Of a stretch of DNA of 64,000 nt, positions 22,815 through 32,139 are shown in pieces. The stretch's first letter is position 1; the number at the start of each line of letters is the position of its first letter. The notes under the pieces are model-generated. The model was given only the letters and a program-made list of their open reading frames with translations, was not told where the DNA came from and did not search any database. The stretch covers positions 43,866,358-43,930,357 of the forward strand of contig CM019696.1 in assembly GCA_009760885.1 (NCBI GenBank), given 5' to 3'. The translations under genes were made by a program, and so were the position numbers. This DNA is from Achatina immaculata. Its lineage: Eukaryota > Mollusca > Gastropoda > Stylommatophora > Achatinidae.

Positions 22815-24190
22815 ACGCTTGGCCTGATGAATGAAGCTGCTTCTTTTAAGTCATCCTAATGCCAAGTTATTGAATCTCTCCTTCAGGGGATGGCTTACAG
22901 AGCTAAGGAGTTTCTCTCCCATGGTCATGACCTTTGTGTCTCTATATTCCTTTAGTGCTTGAACACCAACTATTTTCTGCATTTCTACTCATGGCACCAG
23001 TGATAGTCCGTAGTGACTGATTTTGAACCTTGTCAAGATGTTGAGCCATATTCTAAATGTGGTAGAATACTTTGCTGATATACATTCTTGAGGATTCTTT
23101 CACTAGCTCCCCATGTGGTTCCACTTAATTTTCTTAATATGGCTAATTTTCTTCTGGCTTTTGCTTCTGCACTGTTGATGTGTTGCTTCCAGGTCAGTTT
23201 TGAGTCAAGAGTCACTCCTAAGTAAGTGGGTTGGTTGTCCATTCTTAAGGATATGTTGTAAGCCAATTTTTGACAAGGCATCCTTAAGGTCTGGTAGTTT
23301 GTTGCACTGAAGAGCTTCCAGTACTGATCTTGCATCTGTGAGAATTACTACAGGACATGTATCAATTCTGGAGTCTGATAGTTTTTCAACTGCAGCAATA
23401 ATTGCCCTAACTTCTGCATCAAAGTTGTTGCAGTATTTTCCAGTGGGTATGGAAATCTTGTCAGTGGTGTTGTTTGGATATTCAATATATGCTCCTTCCC
23501 CTCCATTCTTTATGGCATTATGTGCAGATCCGTCTGTATACACGCGTATCCAGGTGTCACATGGATATTTATCATCTAGAACACTAAGTGTGGCTGTTGA
23601 TCTTACAAGACTGCTCTGCATCTCACCATTCTGCACACCTTTCACTTCAGTTTTAATAGTTATTTGTGTATAATCTGCTTCTTTCCATGGTGTATGCTCT
23701 GGTACAGATGATAATGGAGCGACTACAGTTGGAAGGTCAGGTATCAGCTTACGCATACGCTTGGCCTGATGAATGAAGCTGCTTCTTTTAAGTCATCCTA
23801 ATGCCAAGTTATTGAATCTCTCCTTCAGGGGATGGCTTACAGAGCTAAGGAGTTTCTCTCCCATGGTCATGACCTTTGTGTCTCTATATTCCTTTAGTGC
23901 TTGAACACCAACTATTTTCTGCATTTCTACTCATGGCACCAGTGATAGTCCGTAGTGACTGATTTTGAACCTTGTCAAGATGTTGAGCCATATTCTAAAT
24001 GTGGTAGAATACTTTGCTGATATACATTCTTGAGGATTCTTTCACTAGCTCCCCATGTGGTTCCACTTAATTTTCTTAATATGGCTAATTTTCTTCTGGC
24101 TTTTGCTTCTGCACTGTTGATGTGTTGCTTCCAGGTCAGTTTTGAGTCAAGAGTCACTCCTAAGTAAGTGGGTTGGTTGTCCATTCTTAA
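22307..24190. repeat. 942-bp tandem duplication inside the LINE
   Basis: 22307-23248 equals 23249-24190. The join shares AGGATAT on both sides (TGGAGGATATG, TTAAGGATATT), a 7-bp microhomology. The copies look identical, so the event is recent or an assembly effect. Confidence 0.9.
23205..23756 (-). pseudogene. LINE RNase H domain, copy nearer the RT
   Basis: Minus-strand frame with WIRVYTDGSAHNA, then GKYCNNFDAEVRAI and VVILTDARSVLEAL, carrying the RNase H acidic residues (D in YTDGS, E in DAEVRAI, D in LTDARS). The closing GH.G..GNE segment is absent because the frame runs into the duplication junction at 23248. It is preceded by the thumb/linker segment LTWKQHINSAEAKARRKLAI (23975-24184). 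Confidence 0.85.
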
Positions 24191-24298
24191 GGATATTTCA
24201 TTTACAAAGATCTTACCTGCTTTCTGTTTAGATGAGAGGGTGAACAGAGTGGTACTTGATTTCTCTGTGTTGATACTTACACACCATTTGTTTATCCA

Positions 24299-25159
24299 TT
24301 ATGTCAAGATGTCTGCTGCTCTTTGGAGTCTCTGTGTAGCAACTGTCGCATATTCATCTGTACACCACATGACCAGATCATCTGCATACAGTGCCGCTTT
24401 GATTCCATAGGGAAGTTCCTTGACCAGGTCATTAATGAATACCAGGAATAGTGTGGATGAAAAGACTCCTCCTTGTGGTACACCATGTTGCAGCAGTTCC
24501 TTCTGGCTTTTGTGTCCATCCATTACTACTCTAGCTCTTCTATTGCGTAAATAGGACTTTATCCAGTTGTACAGTCTTCCATTCACATTGCAGTTTCTTA
24601 GTTTCCACAGCAGACCTTTTTTCCATACTTTATCAAAGGCTTTCTTCAGGTCTATCCACATTGCTAGTACAAGGTTTTTCTCTTGGAATGCATCCTCAAT
24701 CTCTTGAAAGAGATAGGTCACTTGATCTTCCGTACTGTAGTACTGCCTAAATCCTGCTTGTTGTGGAACATAAAAGTTTTCACTTTCTAGGTACCACTTT
24801 AGCCTCAGGTCAATGATGCATTCCATCGTTTTGCATAGGCAGCTAGTGAGACTGATTGGCCTGTAGCTGGAGGCAGTATCACTGTTTTTTCCTGGCTTTA
24901 GCAGTGGTACCATGCTTGCTTCCTTCCAGATTTGAGGTAACTTACCTGTGCTCCAGCACATATTGAAAATATCCAACAGCTTTTCCATTGCTGCCATTCC
25001 CAGGTTCTTGATCATTTCATTGGACACTCCATCTGGTCCTGGTGATTTCCTTGGTTTCACTTTACTAACTGCTAGGTCTAACTCACTGCGTGTGATTGGT
25101 GCATCCATGACCTCCACTTTTCTGCCTTGTTCCTCTTCTTTCTGTGTGTCAGTGCACAC
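24299..25159 (-). pseudogene. LINE reverse transcriptase domain
   Basis: An open minus-strand stretch of 286 codons with the reverse transcriptase blocks in order: KSPGPDGVSNEMIK, SYRPISLTSCLCKTMECII, QAGFRQYYSTEDQV, WIDLKKAFDKVW, GVPQGGVFSSTLFLVFIND and the active site YADD (24377-24388). The F at the usual A/L/S-P position of block B' (GGVFSS for GxxLSP) is atypical. The domain is complete, but the element around it is broken. Confidence 0.9.
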
Positions 25160-25621
25160 TGTACGCTCTTTCTCTGGATGGATATCACTGTTGCAGTCCT
25201 GTGCAAACTTGCGAGCAAAGTGATCTGCTACCTGCTTACCTGTAAGAGTTTTCCCATCCTCTATTAGTGTAATCTTTGTACTTCTTCCAGTGCTCTCATC
25301 ATTTAACTGTTTGATTAATTTCCACAGTTTCCTTCCATCCTTTTCAAAGTTTATGGACTCTGTTTTCTCTCTCCAACTTTCCCGTCTGGCTTGCAGCTTG
25401 GCTGTCTGAAATGTGGCCTTAGAATGTTGGTAATTATTGTGGTGTTCTTGGCATGGTCTATTTTCAGATAGAGCTTTCGAGCTGCTTCCACGTCATCATG
25501 GAGTCTTCCCAGCTCACTAGACCAGTATGATTTATAGTCCCTGCGAGCTCCTCTGGGAATGGTTTCACGAGCGGCCTGAAGGATACAAGCATTGAATTCC
25601 TTCACTATGCTGTTAATATCC

Positions 25622-26127
25622 TTACCTTCTATGGACAGCTGTCCCACCAGGATATCTGTACGATGTCTGTACATTGTCCAGTTTGCTTTTTTTATAGCTC
25701 CATCTGGGGAGAGGGCTACTGGTGTTAAGGAGTTCATTTTCTATTGTCAGGAAGACTGGTCGATGGTCGCTACCTCCAAGTTGTTTTCCAACTTCACGTG
25801 TAATGTTCCACTTCAGATCTGGAGAGTGGAATGCCAGATCTGGTGTTGAGGTTGTATGCCAAGCCCTTGAGTAAAATGTTGGGGGATCCATTGGCTGGTT
25901 GATCAGGAGAAGTCCATTATCATCCTGCCAGCTCTCAACTTCCTCTCCTCTCTTGTCTATGTGTTCATAGCCCCAGCTCTGGGAATGGCTGTTAAAATCG
26001 CCACAGACCATCAGTCTCTCTTTGCGTGGGATTGTTTCTAAAGCAAGTGGGCGGTCATTAGGACAGTAATAGTTAAGGAGGTGGAAATCTGTATTATTAC
26101 TTTTTAGATGGATCATCTGGTATTCGG
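25622..26127 (-). pseudogene. LINE endonuclease (EEP) domain, truncated
   Basis: Minus-strand frame with the second half of an apurinic-type endonuclease: VCGDFNSHSQSWG (metal-binding Asp/Asn), TPDLAFHSPDL and GSDHRPVFLTI (catalytic Asp-His). The N-terminal strands (WN..., E, Y motifs) are cut off by 5' truncation of the element at 26127. After GSDHRPV the frame is disturbed before the 25351-25737 segment (YKSYWSSELGRLHDD), the usual linker to the reverse transcriptase. Confidence 0.85.
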
Positions 26128-26137
26128 CATTCACCAG

Positions 26138-27007
26138 TAAGTGTGAAGATATTATCTATGGTGGTGGAATAATGCGGTCTATGATCTGATTTGAACTGAG
26201 ATCTATGCACAGAGTCTAGCTTCTGAGATGGTATCTGCAGATAAGTGAAACATACAAGTAATTAGAGAAAAAGCCAGTATCTGGACATATATAATTAACA
26301 CTGTGAAGGTTGCCAATGTTACCTGGAGACAGGCTAATAGCTATTTCAGAGCGGAGGACAAGATAATGATCCATTTCTAATCATCATCATCATCATCATC
26401 ATCATACATTGCTCTGTCTCCATGTGTTAGTAGTCCCTTCGGGTCTGAATTCCTTATATCGACCAGTTTTGATCCCGGTATCACATTGTATTGTAAACAG
26501 TATGGAAATGTGACACTTGAGAAGACAAACAGAGAAAGATAAGTGGGTGTACTGTGTGAAGTTGAGCTACCAATTCAATCAAGATGGGTGAAGAGAACTA
26601 GAACAATCTGGAACTTTTCCTCCATATCTTTGTGAATTGCATCATCGGAAGAATGAAACCAGCAGTCTTTGTATACCATTCACGCAGTCTGCTAGTCCAA
26701 ACCCTTCTGTACACATCATAGTGTATCTGTGCGATCTAGCACATGTGGAAGTATACCCTTCTCACATGTGCTTTTATTTAGTTATAGCTGTTATTTTTCT
26801 TCTGTCCTTGTTCATTTTTAGGTGTGGTATGTTCTTTACCTCTTTTTCTGTCCTTGCTCTCCTTCGACTACTTCATGTTCTTCATCTCTCTGTCTCTCTC
26901 TCTCTCGTTCATCATTTCTTGCAATTCTTTACCTTCTTGCGTGTGCCAGTTTACCTACAGATATGACATACTCTCTTCTTTTTCTCACATTCTCTCTCTC
27001 TCCCTCG
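26138..27007. other. Intron between exon D and the 39-bp array
   Basis: Begins with the displaced splice donor of the exon D repeat (GTAAGTGTGAAG from 26137). It holds a (CAT)n microsatellite at 26382-26405 and a CT-rich tract (26880-27003). No gene is recognised; open frames here are low-complexity. Confidence 0.6.
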
Positions 27008-27345
27008 TGTCTTTTTCCTATACTTACTACATACTATCTGTAGTTTGCTTGTTTTCCTACAGTTACTACATACTATCTGTAGTTTGCTTGTTTTCCTACA
27101 GTTACTACATACTACTTGTAGTTGCTTATTTTCCTACAGTTACTACATACTATCTGTAGTTTGCTTGTTTTCCTACAATTAATACATACTATCTCTAATT
27201 GCTTGTTTTCCTACAGTTACTACATACTATCTGTAGTTTACTTGTTTTCCTACAGTTACTACATATGATCTGTAGTTTGCTTGTTTTCCTACAGTTACTA
27301 CATACTATCTGTAGTTTGCTTGTTTTCCTACAGTTACTACATACT
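27008..27345. repeat. 39-bp array made of the exon E 3' splice site, part 1
   Basis: Units of 38-39 bp, each with TTTTCCTACAGTTACTACAT (27056 and 27095 are 39 apart). This 20-mer is the acceptor and first ten bases of exon E (30155-30174). One unit has CAATT in place of CAGTT and so lacks the AG. The array is interrupted at 27346 by a LINE. Confidence 0.92.
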
Positions 27346-28208
27346 CTGATCATTTCTTCTCATCAAGTGACCAACATATGTCCATTTCCTTTTCCTGATC
27401 ACCCATGAGACTGGTTGTTGTTCAATCATCTGTCTTATCTCTGCATTTTTCTTGAATTCATTCCACTTGATGCCGAGTATTTTCCTTAGGCATTTGTTTT
27501 CAAAAGAGTCTAATTTCTTGTCTATTTCTTTAGTTGTTTTCCAGCTTTCGCATGCATAAATGAGGGTGGATATTACATTTGAATTGAATAGTCTTAACTT
27601 GGTTTTTGTGCTTATAACTTTTGAATTCCATATGTTCTCAAGATTCTTGAAGATTGATGCTGCTTTTGCAATTCTGATCCTAACTTCCTTTCTAGTGTCA
27701 CCATCCTGGTCTATGTAGCTGCCAAGGTATGCAAATTGATTGACTTCTTCAATATCTGTCCCTTCTATGTGTATTTTTCCATTTTGATTGAGAGGAATTT
27801 TCATTATTTTTGTTTTGTCTTTGTTAATTTCAAGTCCTATTTTGCTAGCCAGTGAAGACAGGCTATCAGTTTTTTCTTGCATGGAATTCACATTATTAGT
27901 GATAAGAGTTATGTCATCAGCAAAATCAAGATCTTCTAGTTGGGTCCCATGTACCCAGTCAATACTTGTGTTACCTGTGCAGCATTTTTTCATTATGAAG
28001 TCTATCAAGTGGAACACAACAGGGCCGAAGAAAAAGAGGCAGACCACATGAAACTCTGAAGAGGACATTATTAAGAGAGGCCAAAATAACAGGCATAAAA
28101 TCCTTTGATGAGGTTGAAAGACTCGCCGAAGACAGGAAAAACTGGTGAACTACTTTGCGAGCCCTATGTGACATTTAACGGCACGGGAAGGATATATGAT
28201 ATATGATA
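27346..28208. mobile_element. Twin-primed (5'-inverted) RTE-like LINE, copy 1
   Basis: Flanked by TACTACATACT (27335-27345 and 28209-28219), an 11-bp target-site duplication. 28010-28208 is + strand: the protein tail KRGRPHETLKRTLLREAK, FDEVERLAEDRKNW, a stop, then a (GATATAT)n tail. 27346-28010 is inverted: its minus strand holds the preceding part, with EDLDFADDITLITNN (active site FADD, 27913-27924), FAYLGSYIDQDG, ACESWKTTKEID and YVGHLMRRND. Turning the left part round restores the normal order RT-GHLMR-KRGRP. This is the known signature of twin priming. Confidence 0.88.
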
Positions 28209-28219
28209 TACTACATACT

Positions 28220-28489
28220 ATCTCTAGTTGCTTGTTTTCCTACAGTTACTACATACTATCTGTAATGCTCTTGTTTTCCTACAGTTACTACATACTATCT
28301 CTAGTTGCTTGTTTTCCTACAGTTACTACTTACTATCTCTAATTGCTTGTTTTCCTACAGTTACTACATACTATCTGTAGTTTACTTGTTTTCCTACAGT
28401 TACTACATATGATCTGTAGTTTGCTTGTTTTCCTACAGTTACTACATACTATCTGTAGTTTGCTTGTTTTCCTACAGTTACTACATACT
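28220..28489. repeat. 39-bp splice-site array, part 2
   Basis: About seven more TTTTCCTACAGTTACTAC units between the two copies of the twin-primed LINE. 27199-28342 and 28343-29486 form a 1144-bp tandem duplication. Confidence 0.9.
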
Positions 28490-29352
28490 CTGATCATTTC
28501 TTCTCATCAAGTGACCAACATATGTCCATTTCCTTTTCCTGATCACCCATGAGACTGGTTGTTGTTCAATCATCTGTCTTATCTCTGCATTTTTCTTGAA
28601 TTCATTCCACTTGATGCCGAGTATTTTCCTTAGGCATTTGTTTTCAAAAGAGTCTAATTTCTTGTCTATTTCTTTAGTTGTTTTCCAGCTTTCGCATGCA
28701 TAAATGAGGGTGGATATTACATTTGAATTGAATAGTCTTAACTTGGTTTTTGTGCTTATAACTTTTGAATTCCATATGTTCTCAAGATTCTTGAAGATTG
28801 ATGCTGCTTTTGCAATTCTGATCCTAACTTCCTTTCTAGTGTCACCATCCTGGTCTATGTAGCTGCCAAGGTATGCAAATTGATTGACTTCTTCAATATC
28901 TGTCCCTTCTATGTGTATTTTTCCATTTTGATTGAGAGGAATTTTCATTATTTTTGTTTTGTCTTTGTTAATTTCAAGTCCTATTTTGCTAGCCAGTGAA
29001 GACAGGCTATCAGTTTTTTCTTGCATGGAATTCACATTATTAGTGATAAGAGTTATGTCATCAGCAAAATCAAGATCTTCTAGTTGGGTCCCATGTACCC
29101 AGTCAATACTTGTGTTACCTGTGCAGCATTTTTTCATTATGAAGTCTATCAAGTGGAACACAACAGGGCCGAAGAAAAAGAGGCAGACCACATGAAACTC
29201 TGAAGAGGACATTATTAAGAGAGGCCAAAATAACAGGCATAAAATCCTTTGATGAGGTTGAAAGACTCGCCGAAGACAGGAAAAACTGGTGAACTACTTT
29301 GCGAGCCCTATGTGACATTTAACGGCACGGGAAGGATATATGATATATGATA
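28490..29352. mobile_element. Twin-primed RTE-like LINE, copy 2
   Basis: Same structure as 27346-28208 at +1144 bp, with inverted left part (minus-strand FADD at about 29057-29068), + strand KRGRP tail and (GATATAT)n end. It arose by duplication rather than by a second insertion, since flanks and inversion point are the same. Confidence 0.88.
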
Positions 29353-29489
29353 TACTACATACTATCTCTAGTTGCTTGTTTTCCTACAGTTACTACATAC
29401 TATCTGTAATGCTCTTGTTTTCCTACAGTTACTACATACTATCTCTAGTTGCTTGTTTTCCTACAGTTACTACTTACTATCTCTAGTTG
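29353..29489. repeat. 39-bp splice-site array, part 3
   Basis: Three to four further units with TTTTCCTACAGTTACTAC, ending in ATCTCTAGTTG (29479-29489), the left target-site copy of the next LINE. Confidence 0.88.
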
Positions 29490-29870
29490 AATTCTTTCCA
29501 GACTAAATGTTTATGAAGAATTAGAAAAATATTTTGGCCAAACACTATAAGAAATAACATCTTATTAGCAGAAATGCAGATGAAACCACTGACAACAATT
29601 ATTGAGGAAAGACACTGGCGATGGTTGGGACATGTGCTCCGAATGACTGACAACTCACTACCAAAAATAGCACTAAGATGGACACCACAGGGGAGCAGAA
29701 GTAAGGGTAGACCAAAAGAGACATGGAGAAAAACAACAGAAAGGATGTTGAGCAATAGAGGGCTCACATGGGCAAGAGCAGAAAAAAAGGCGAAGGACAG
29801 GCATTTGTGGAAAACCCTTGCGGATGCCCCATGTGCCCTGGGCACTTAAGGTTCAGAGAGAGAGAGAGAG
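29490..29870 (+). mobile_element. Short 5'-truncated LINE 3' end with (AG)n tail
   Basis: A 381-bp insertion between ATCTCTAGTTG copies (29479-29489 and 29871-29881), an 11-bp target-site duplication. The + frame 29574-29849 encodes the usual RTE-type C-terminus: RHWRWLGHVLRMTDNSLP, GRPKETWRKT and a Trp-containing end, then a stop and (AG)n. It is a different family from the twin-primed element, judged by tail and sequence. Confidence 0.85.
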
Positions 29871-30164
29871 ATCTCTAGTTGCTTGTTTTCCTACAGTTAC
29901 TACATACTATCTGTAGTTTGCTTGTTTTCCTACAATTACTACATACTATCTCTAGTTGCTTGTTTTCCTAAAATTACTGCATACTATCTCTAGTTGCTTG
30001 TTTTCCTACAGTTACTACATACTATCTCTAGTTGCTTGTTTTCTTACAGTTACTACATACTACCTCTAGTTGCTTATTTTCCTACAGTTACTAGATACTA
30101 TCTGTAGTTTGCTTGTTTTCCTACAATTAATACATACTATCTCTAGTTACTTGTTTTCCTACAG
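29871..30164. repeat. 39-bp splice-site array, part 4, ending in the true acceptor
   Basis: About eight units; several have lost AG (CAATT, AAAATT). The last unit ends TTTTCCTACAG at 30164 and is the real acceptor of exon E: where array units read TTACTACATACT, exon E reads TTACTACATGGC. Confidence 0.88.
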
Positions 30165-30365
30165 TTACTACATGGCAGCAAAGAACAGAAACTTGTCTCA
30201 CTTCCTTGACATTATTACCCTGGATTCACTCAAAGATGTGCTGAAAAATGCTTTCAACATCCTGAAAACTGCTTCACGACCTGCACAACTTCGACTGTCA
30301 GAAACAGCATCTTTTTCTGGTGGTGGAATACATGGTTTATCAGATGCTTACGTGGCTGGATTTAT
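30165..30365 (+). CDS. Heparanase exon E (nucleophile Glu)
   Basis: A 201-bp exon: 1 base, 66 codons, 2 bases. The acceptor is TTGTTTTCCTACAG; the donor is GTTAGT at 30366. T completes CA of exon D into His, followed by YYMAAKNRNLSHFLDIITLD, the family's HYY segment. It ends with LRLSETASFSGGG and GLSDAYVAGF plus AT. The Glu codon at 30301-30303 (in LSET) aligns with the GH79 nucleophile. The AT joins G of exon F to make Met. The acceptor and first 11 bases of this exon are the source of the 39-bp array filling the intron upstream, so many decoy acceptors precede the true one. Confidence 0.87.
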
Positions 30366-30595
30366 GTTAGTCAACGTGTTCTCATTATCTCATGATTCAC
30401 TATCAAATTGTTGCCATTATTTTTTTCTGTTTTCATAATGAATTATTGGATCAAAATTTGAGAATAGTAGCATAATGTTTTCATGTATTTTAAACTCTGT
30501 TTATGAAGCTTTGTAATGTGGGCCTTAAGTCTCACAATGTTTGTAGCACAACCCACTACATTTTTAACTTGGGTTTTTCTTTTTCTTATTTGCAG

Positions 30596-30710
30596 GTGGC
30601 TGGACAAATTAGGTGTTTCAGCCACATCTGGGTTGTCAAGAGTTCTCAGACAGAGCTTGCTTGGTGCCGCATACACTCTTCTTGTTCCCCAGACTTACTT
30701 CCCAAACCCG
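30596..30710 (+). CDS. Heparanase exon F (WLDKLGLSA segment)
   Basis: A 115-bp exon: 1 base and 38 codons, ending in phase 0. The acceptor TTTTTCTTATTTGCAG is strong; the donor is GTATGA at 30711. It encodes WLDKLGLSATSGLSRVLRQS, then LLGAAYTLLVPQTYFPNP, corresponding to the heparanase stretch after AGFM up to the conserved D/N-P-L-P region. The next expected exon (DYWLS-like) was not found before the window end; an RTE element begins 341 bp downstream. Confidence 0.85.
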
Positions 30711-31035
30711 GTATGAGAAAACTGAAGGAAGAAATACCTGGAAGCAGGAATTATGTATTGTAATAATCCCTTGTGCTGAAATATTTTATATTATTATTAT
30801 TACTATGAGTATTCAATAATGTTTGTTAAGGTGAGAAGAATCGAGCAGACAACTTCACTGTGATATACATAATATACAGAAACTAACAACTTGGTCTCCT
30901 AGTTCGTGAAGTGTAGAATCCAGTTTGTTGAGTCTAGAGTTTGTTGGTGGAGGCTACAGTCTAGTTCATAGAGTCCAGGGTTTGTTGGTGGAGTCTAGAG
31001 TCTAGTTTGTGGAATTACCAGTATTTTAAATTTCT
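30711..31035. other. Intron after exon F
   Basis: No coding sequence recognised. It contains a degenerate short tandem repeat (about 30900-31015, core GTCTAGAGTTTGTTGGTGGA). It ends at AGAAGATAATCATGG, the left target-site copy of the RTE element. Confidence 0.6.
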
Positions 31036-31289
31036 AGAAGATAATCATGGTTAGCGGCGTAGGGGTATCCCTTATCAAAGGAGAAGTAAGACGCCTCCTT
31101 ACCTCCGTCAATCTATGGGACACTCTTGGGCAAGGTGGAGTACCCGTATAGCCCTCCCCCCCCCAACGTGAAGCCATGGGAGCAGGTGGTGGATGGAATG
31201 GGAGAGCAGCTGACAGATAATGTTGGTTATGGTCACCATTCTATGATGGTAGGCAGATGATCTCAATGTAGGGACAATGGCTACGATCA

Positions 31290-32105
31290 ATGACTAGTAC
31301 AGTCACTGCCCGGAAGGAAAGCAATGGTAAACTACCTTCTGAAAACATACCCAGAAACCCAAACAGCAACATGGAAAGTCAAATAGGAAAAAGATCTGGT
31401 GGTGAGGCCCCCAGGCCATATAGATCTAATTTTAACACTGGGGAAGAGTGTGAGACACAGGTCAGTGCTAGTAATTGTGATGACAGACAAAATCCTGACG
31501 GTGTTACCAAGGAAAACCCCTGCATCAAACTAAAAAGAAAAATAAGAGTAGGAACATGGAATGTAAGAAGTATGTATGAGGGAAAATATCACATAAAAGT
31601 GACGAGATGAAAAGAACGGGGATACACATTTTGGGAATCTGCGAACATCGATGGAAAGGATCAGGACACTTTAAGAGTAAGAATGATAATACCTTTATAT
31701 ACTCTGGTGGAGAAGTAGGAGGAAAGAATGGAGTAGCTTTTTATTTGGACAAATCAACATCAAAAGCATTACTAGAGTTAACGATCGCTAACACACTATT
31801 TAAACAACATCCAAGAAGACTTTACACATGGACATCACCTGATGGGAAAACCAGGAAGTGATAGAATCCTAACAATCAGAGTTAAGGGCATTCCTAGAAA
31901 TGTAACAATCATCCAGATATATACACCTACATCAGCAGCAGAAGAAGAGGAAGTAGAAAACTTTTATAACACACTGCAAACGACAATAGACCAGGTATGG
32001 AAAAATGATATTGTATTAATAATGGGGGAATCAAACAGATTACATTTTAGTGCAAAGAAGGTGAAGGTCAAGTATAACATTAGCAAAAACTTTACCAGAT
32101 GCTGA
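31290..32105 (+). pseudogene. RTE element 1 endonuclease, rearranged
   Basis: Pieces of an EEP endonuclease in three frames: RVGTWNVRSMYEGK, HILGICEHRWKGSGHF, GGKNGVAFYLD, then ANTLFKQHPRRLYTWTSPDG, then RILTIRVKGIPRNVTIIQIY and a corrupted GDxN motif (MGESNR, about 32022-32040). In RTE proteins the ANTLF...TWTSPDG segment normally follows the GDxNAKVG motif. Here it comes before the IQIYTPT strand, and the region after GDxN is nearly deleted, with DTDHELL following at about 32110. Confidence 0.75.
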
Positions 32106-32139
32106 TTGTGACACAGACCATGAGTTATTAATAGCAGAC

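Larger units (their letters stand above)
22129..26127 (-). mobile_element. I/Jockey-like non-LTR retrotransposon with RNase H, 5'-truncated
   Basis: Minus-strand element of 3999 bp between two copies of CATTCACCAG (22119-22128 and 26128-26137), a 10-bp target-site duplication. Read on the minus strand, the order is endonuclease part, reverse transcriptase, linker, RNase H, then a (GAA)n tail at 22129-22147. The 5' end is missing (endonuclease begins mid-domain), and frames are broken by stops and shifts, so it is inactive. A 942-bp segment holding the RNase H is tandemly duplicated inside it. It inserted into the fourth copy of the exon D repeat, directly at a splice donor. Confidence 0.9.
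27199..29486. repeat. 1144-bp tandem duplication (array plus LINE)
   Basis: The array segment, the twin-primed LINE and its following array units repeat with a constant 1144-bp shift; no internal difference was noticed. The breakpoints lie inside the 39-bp array, consistent with unequal exchange between array units. Confidence 0.88.
6587..30710 (+). other. Heparanase-type gene (GH79), partial, six distinct exons over 24 kb
   Basis: Seen: six separate coding blocks on the + strand, all bounded by AG and GT, whose split codons rejoin without frame error (intron phases 1, 1, 2, 2, 2). The joined product is about 286 residues. It carries, in order, the RFGGT segment, a VGWDL/FDFN core strand, ELGN followed by the split acid/base Glu, a LYGP strand, a HHYY-type segment, the nucleophile Glu in LSET, and AGFMWLDKLGLSA. 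Known: heparanases of family GH79 cleave heparan sulfate with two Glu residues on a TIM barrel, in lysosomes or outside the cell. Inferred: an active heparanase rather than the inactive heparanase-2 type, because the LSET nucleophile is kept. The 5' exons (signal peptide, first barrel strands) and the 3' exons (rest of the C-terminal domain) were not found. All introns are swollen with arrays and LINEs. Confidence 0.85.

Noticed and set aside
24948..25223. Plus-strand ORFs over the LINE (also 22396-22731, 27788-28051, 32040-32507 minus)
   Set aside because: Antisense shadows of reverse transcriptase, RNase H and endonuclease frames.
26382..26405. (CAT)n as the tail of another LINE/SINE insertion
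   Set aside because: No target-site duplication or coding remnant found beside it; left as a microsatellite.
30503..30819. Overlapping ORFs of 66-86 codons around exon F
   Set aside because: Off-frame or read-through versions; only 30596-30710 in the frame WLDKLGLSA agrees with the splice sites and the family.
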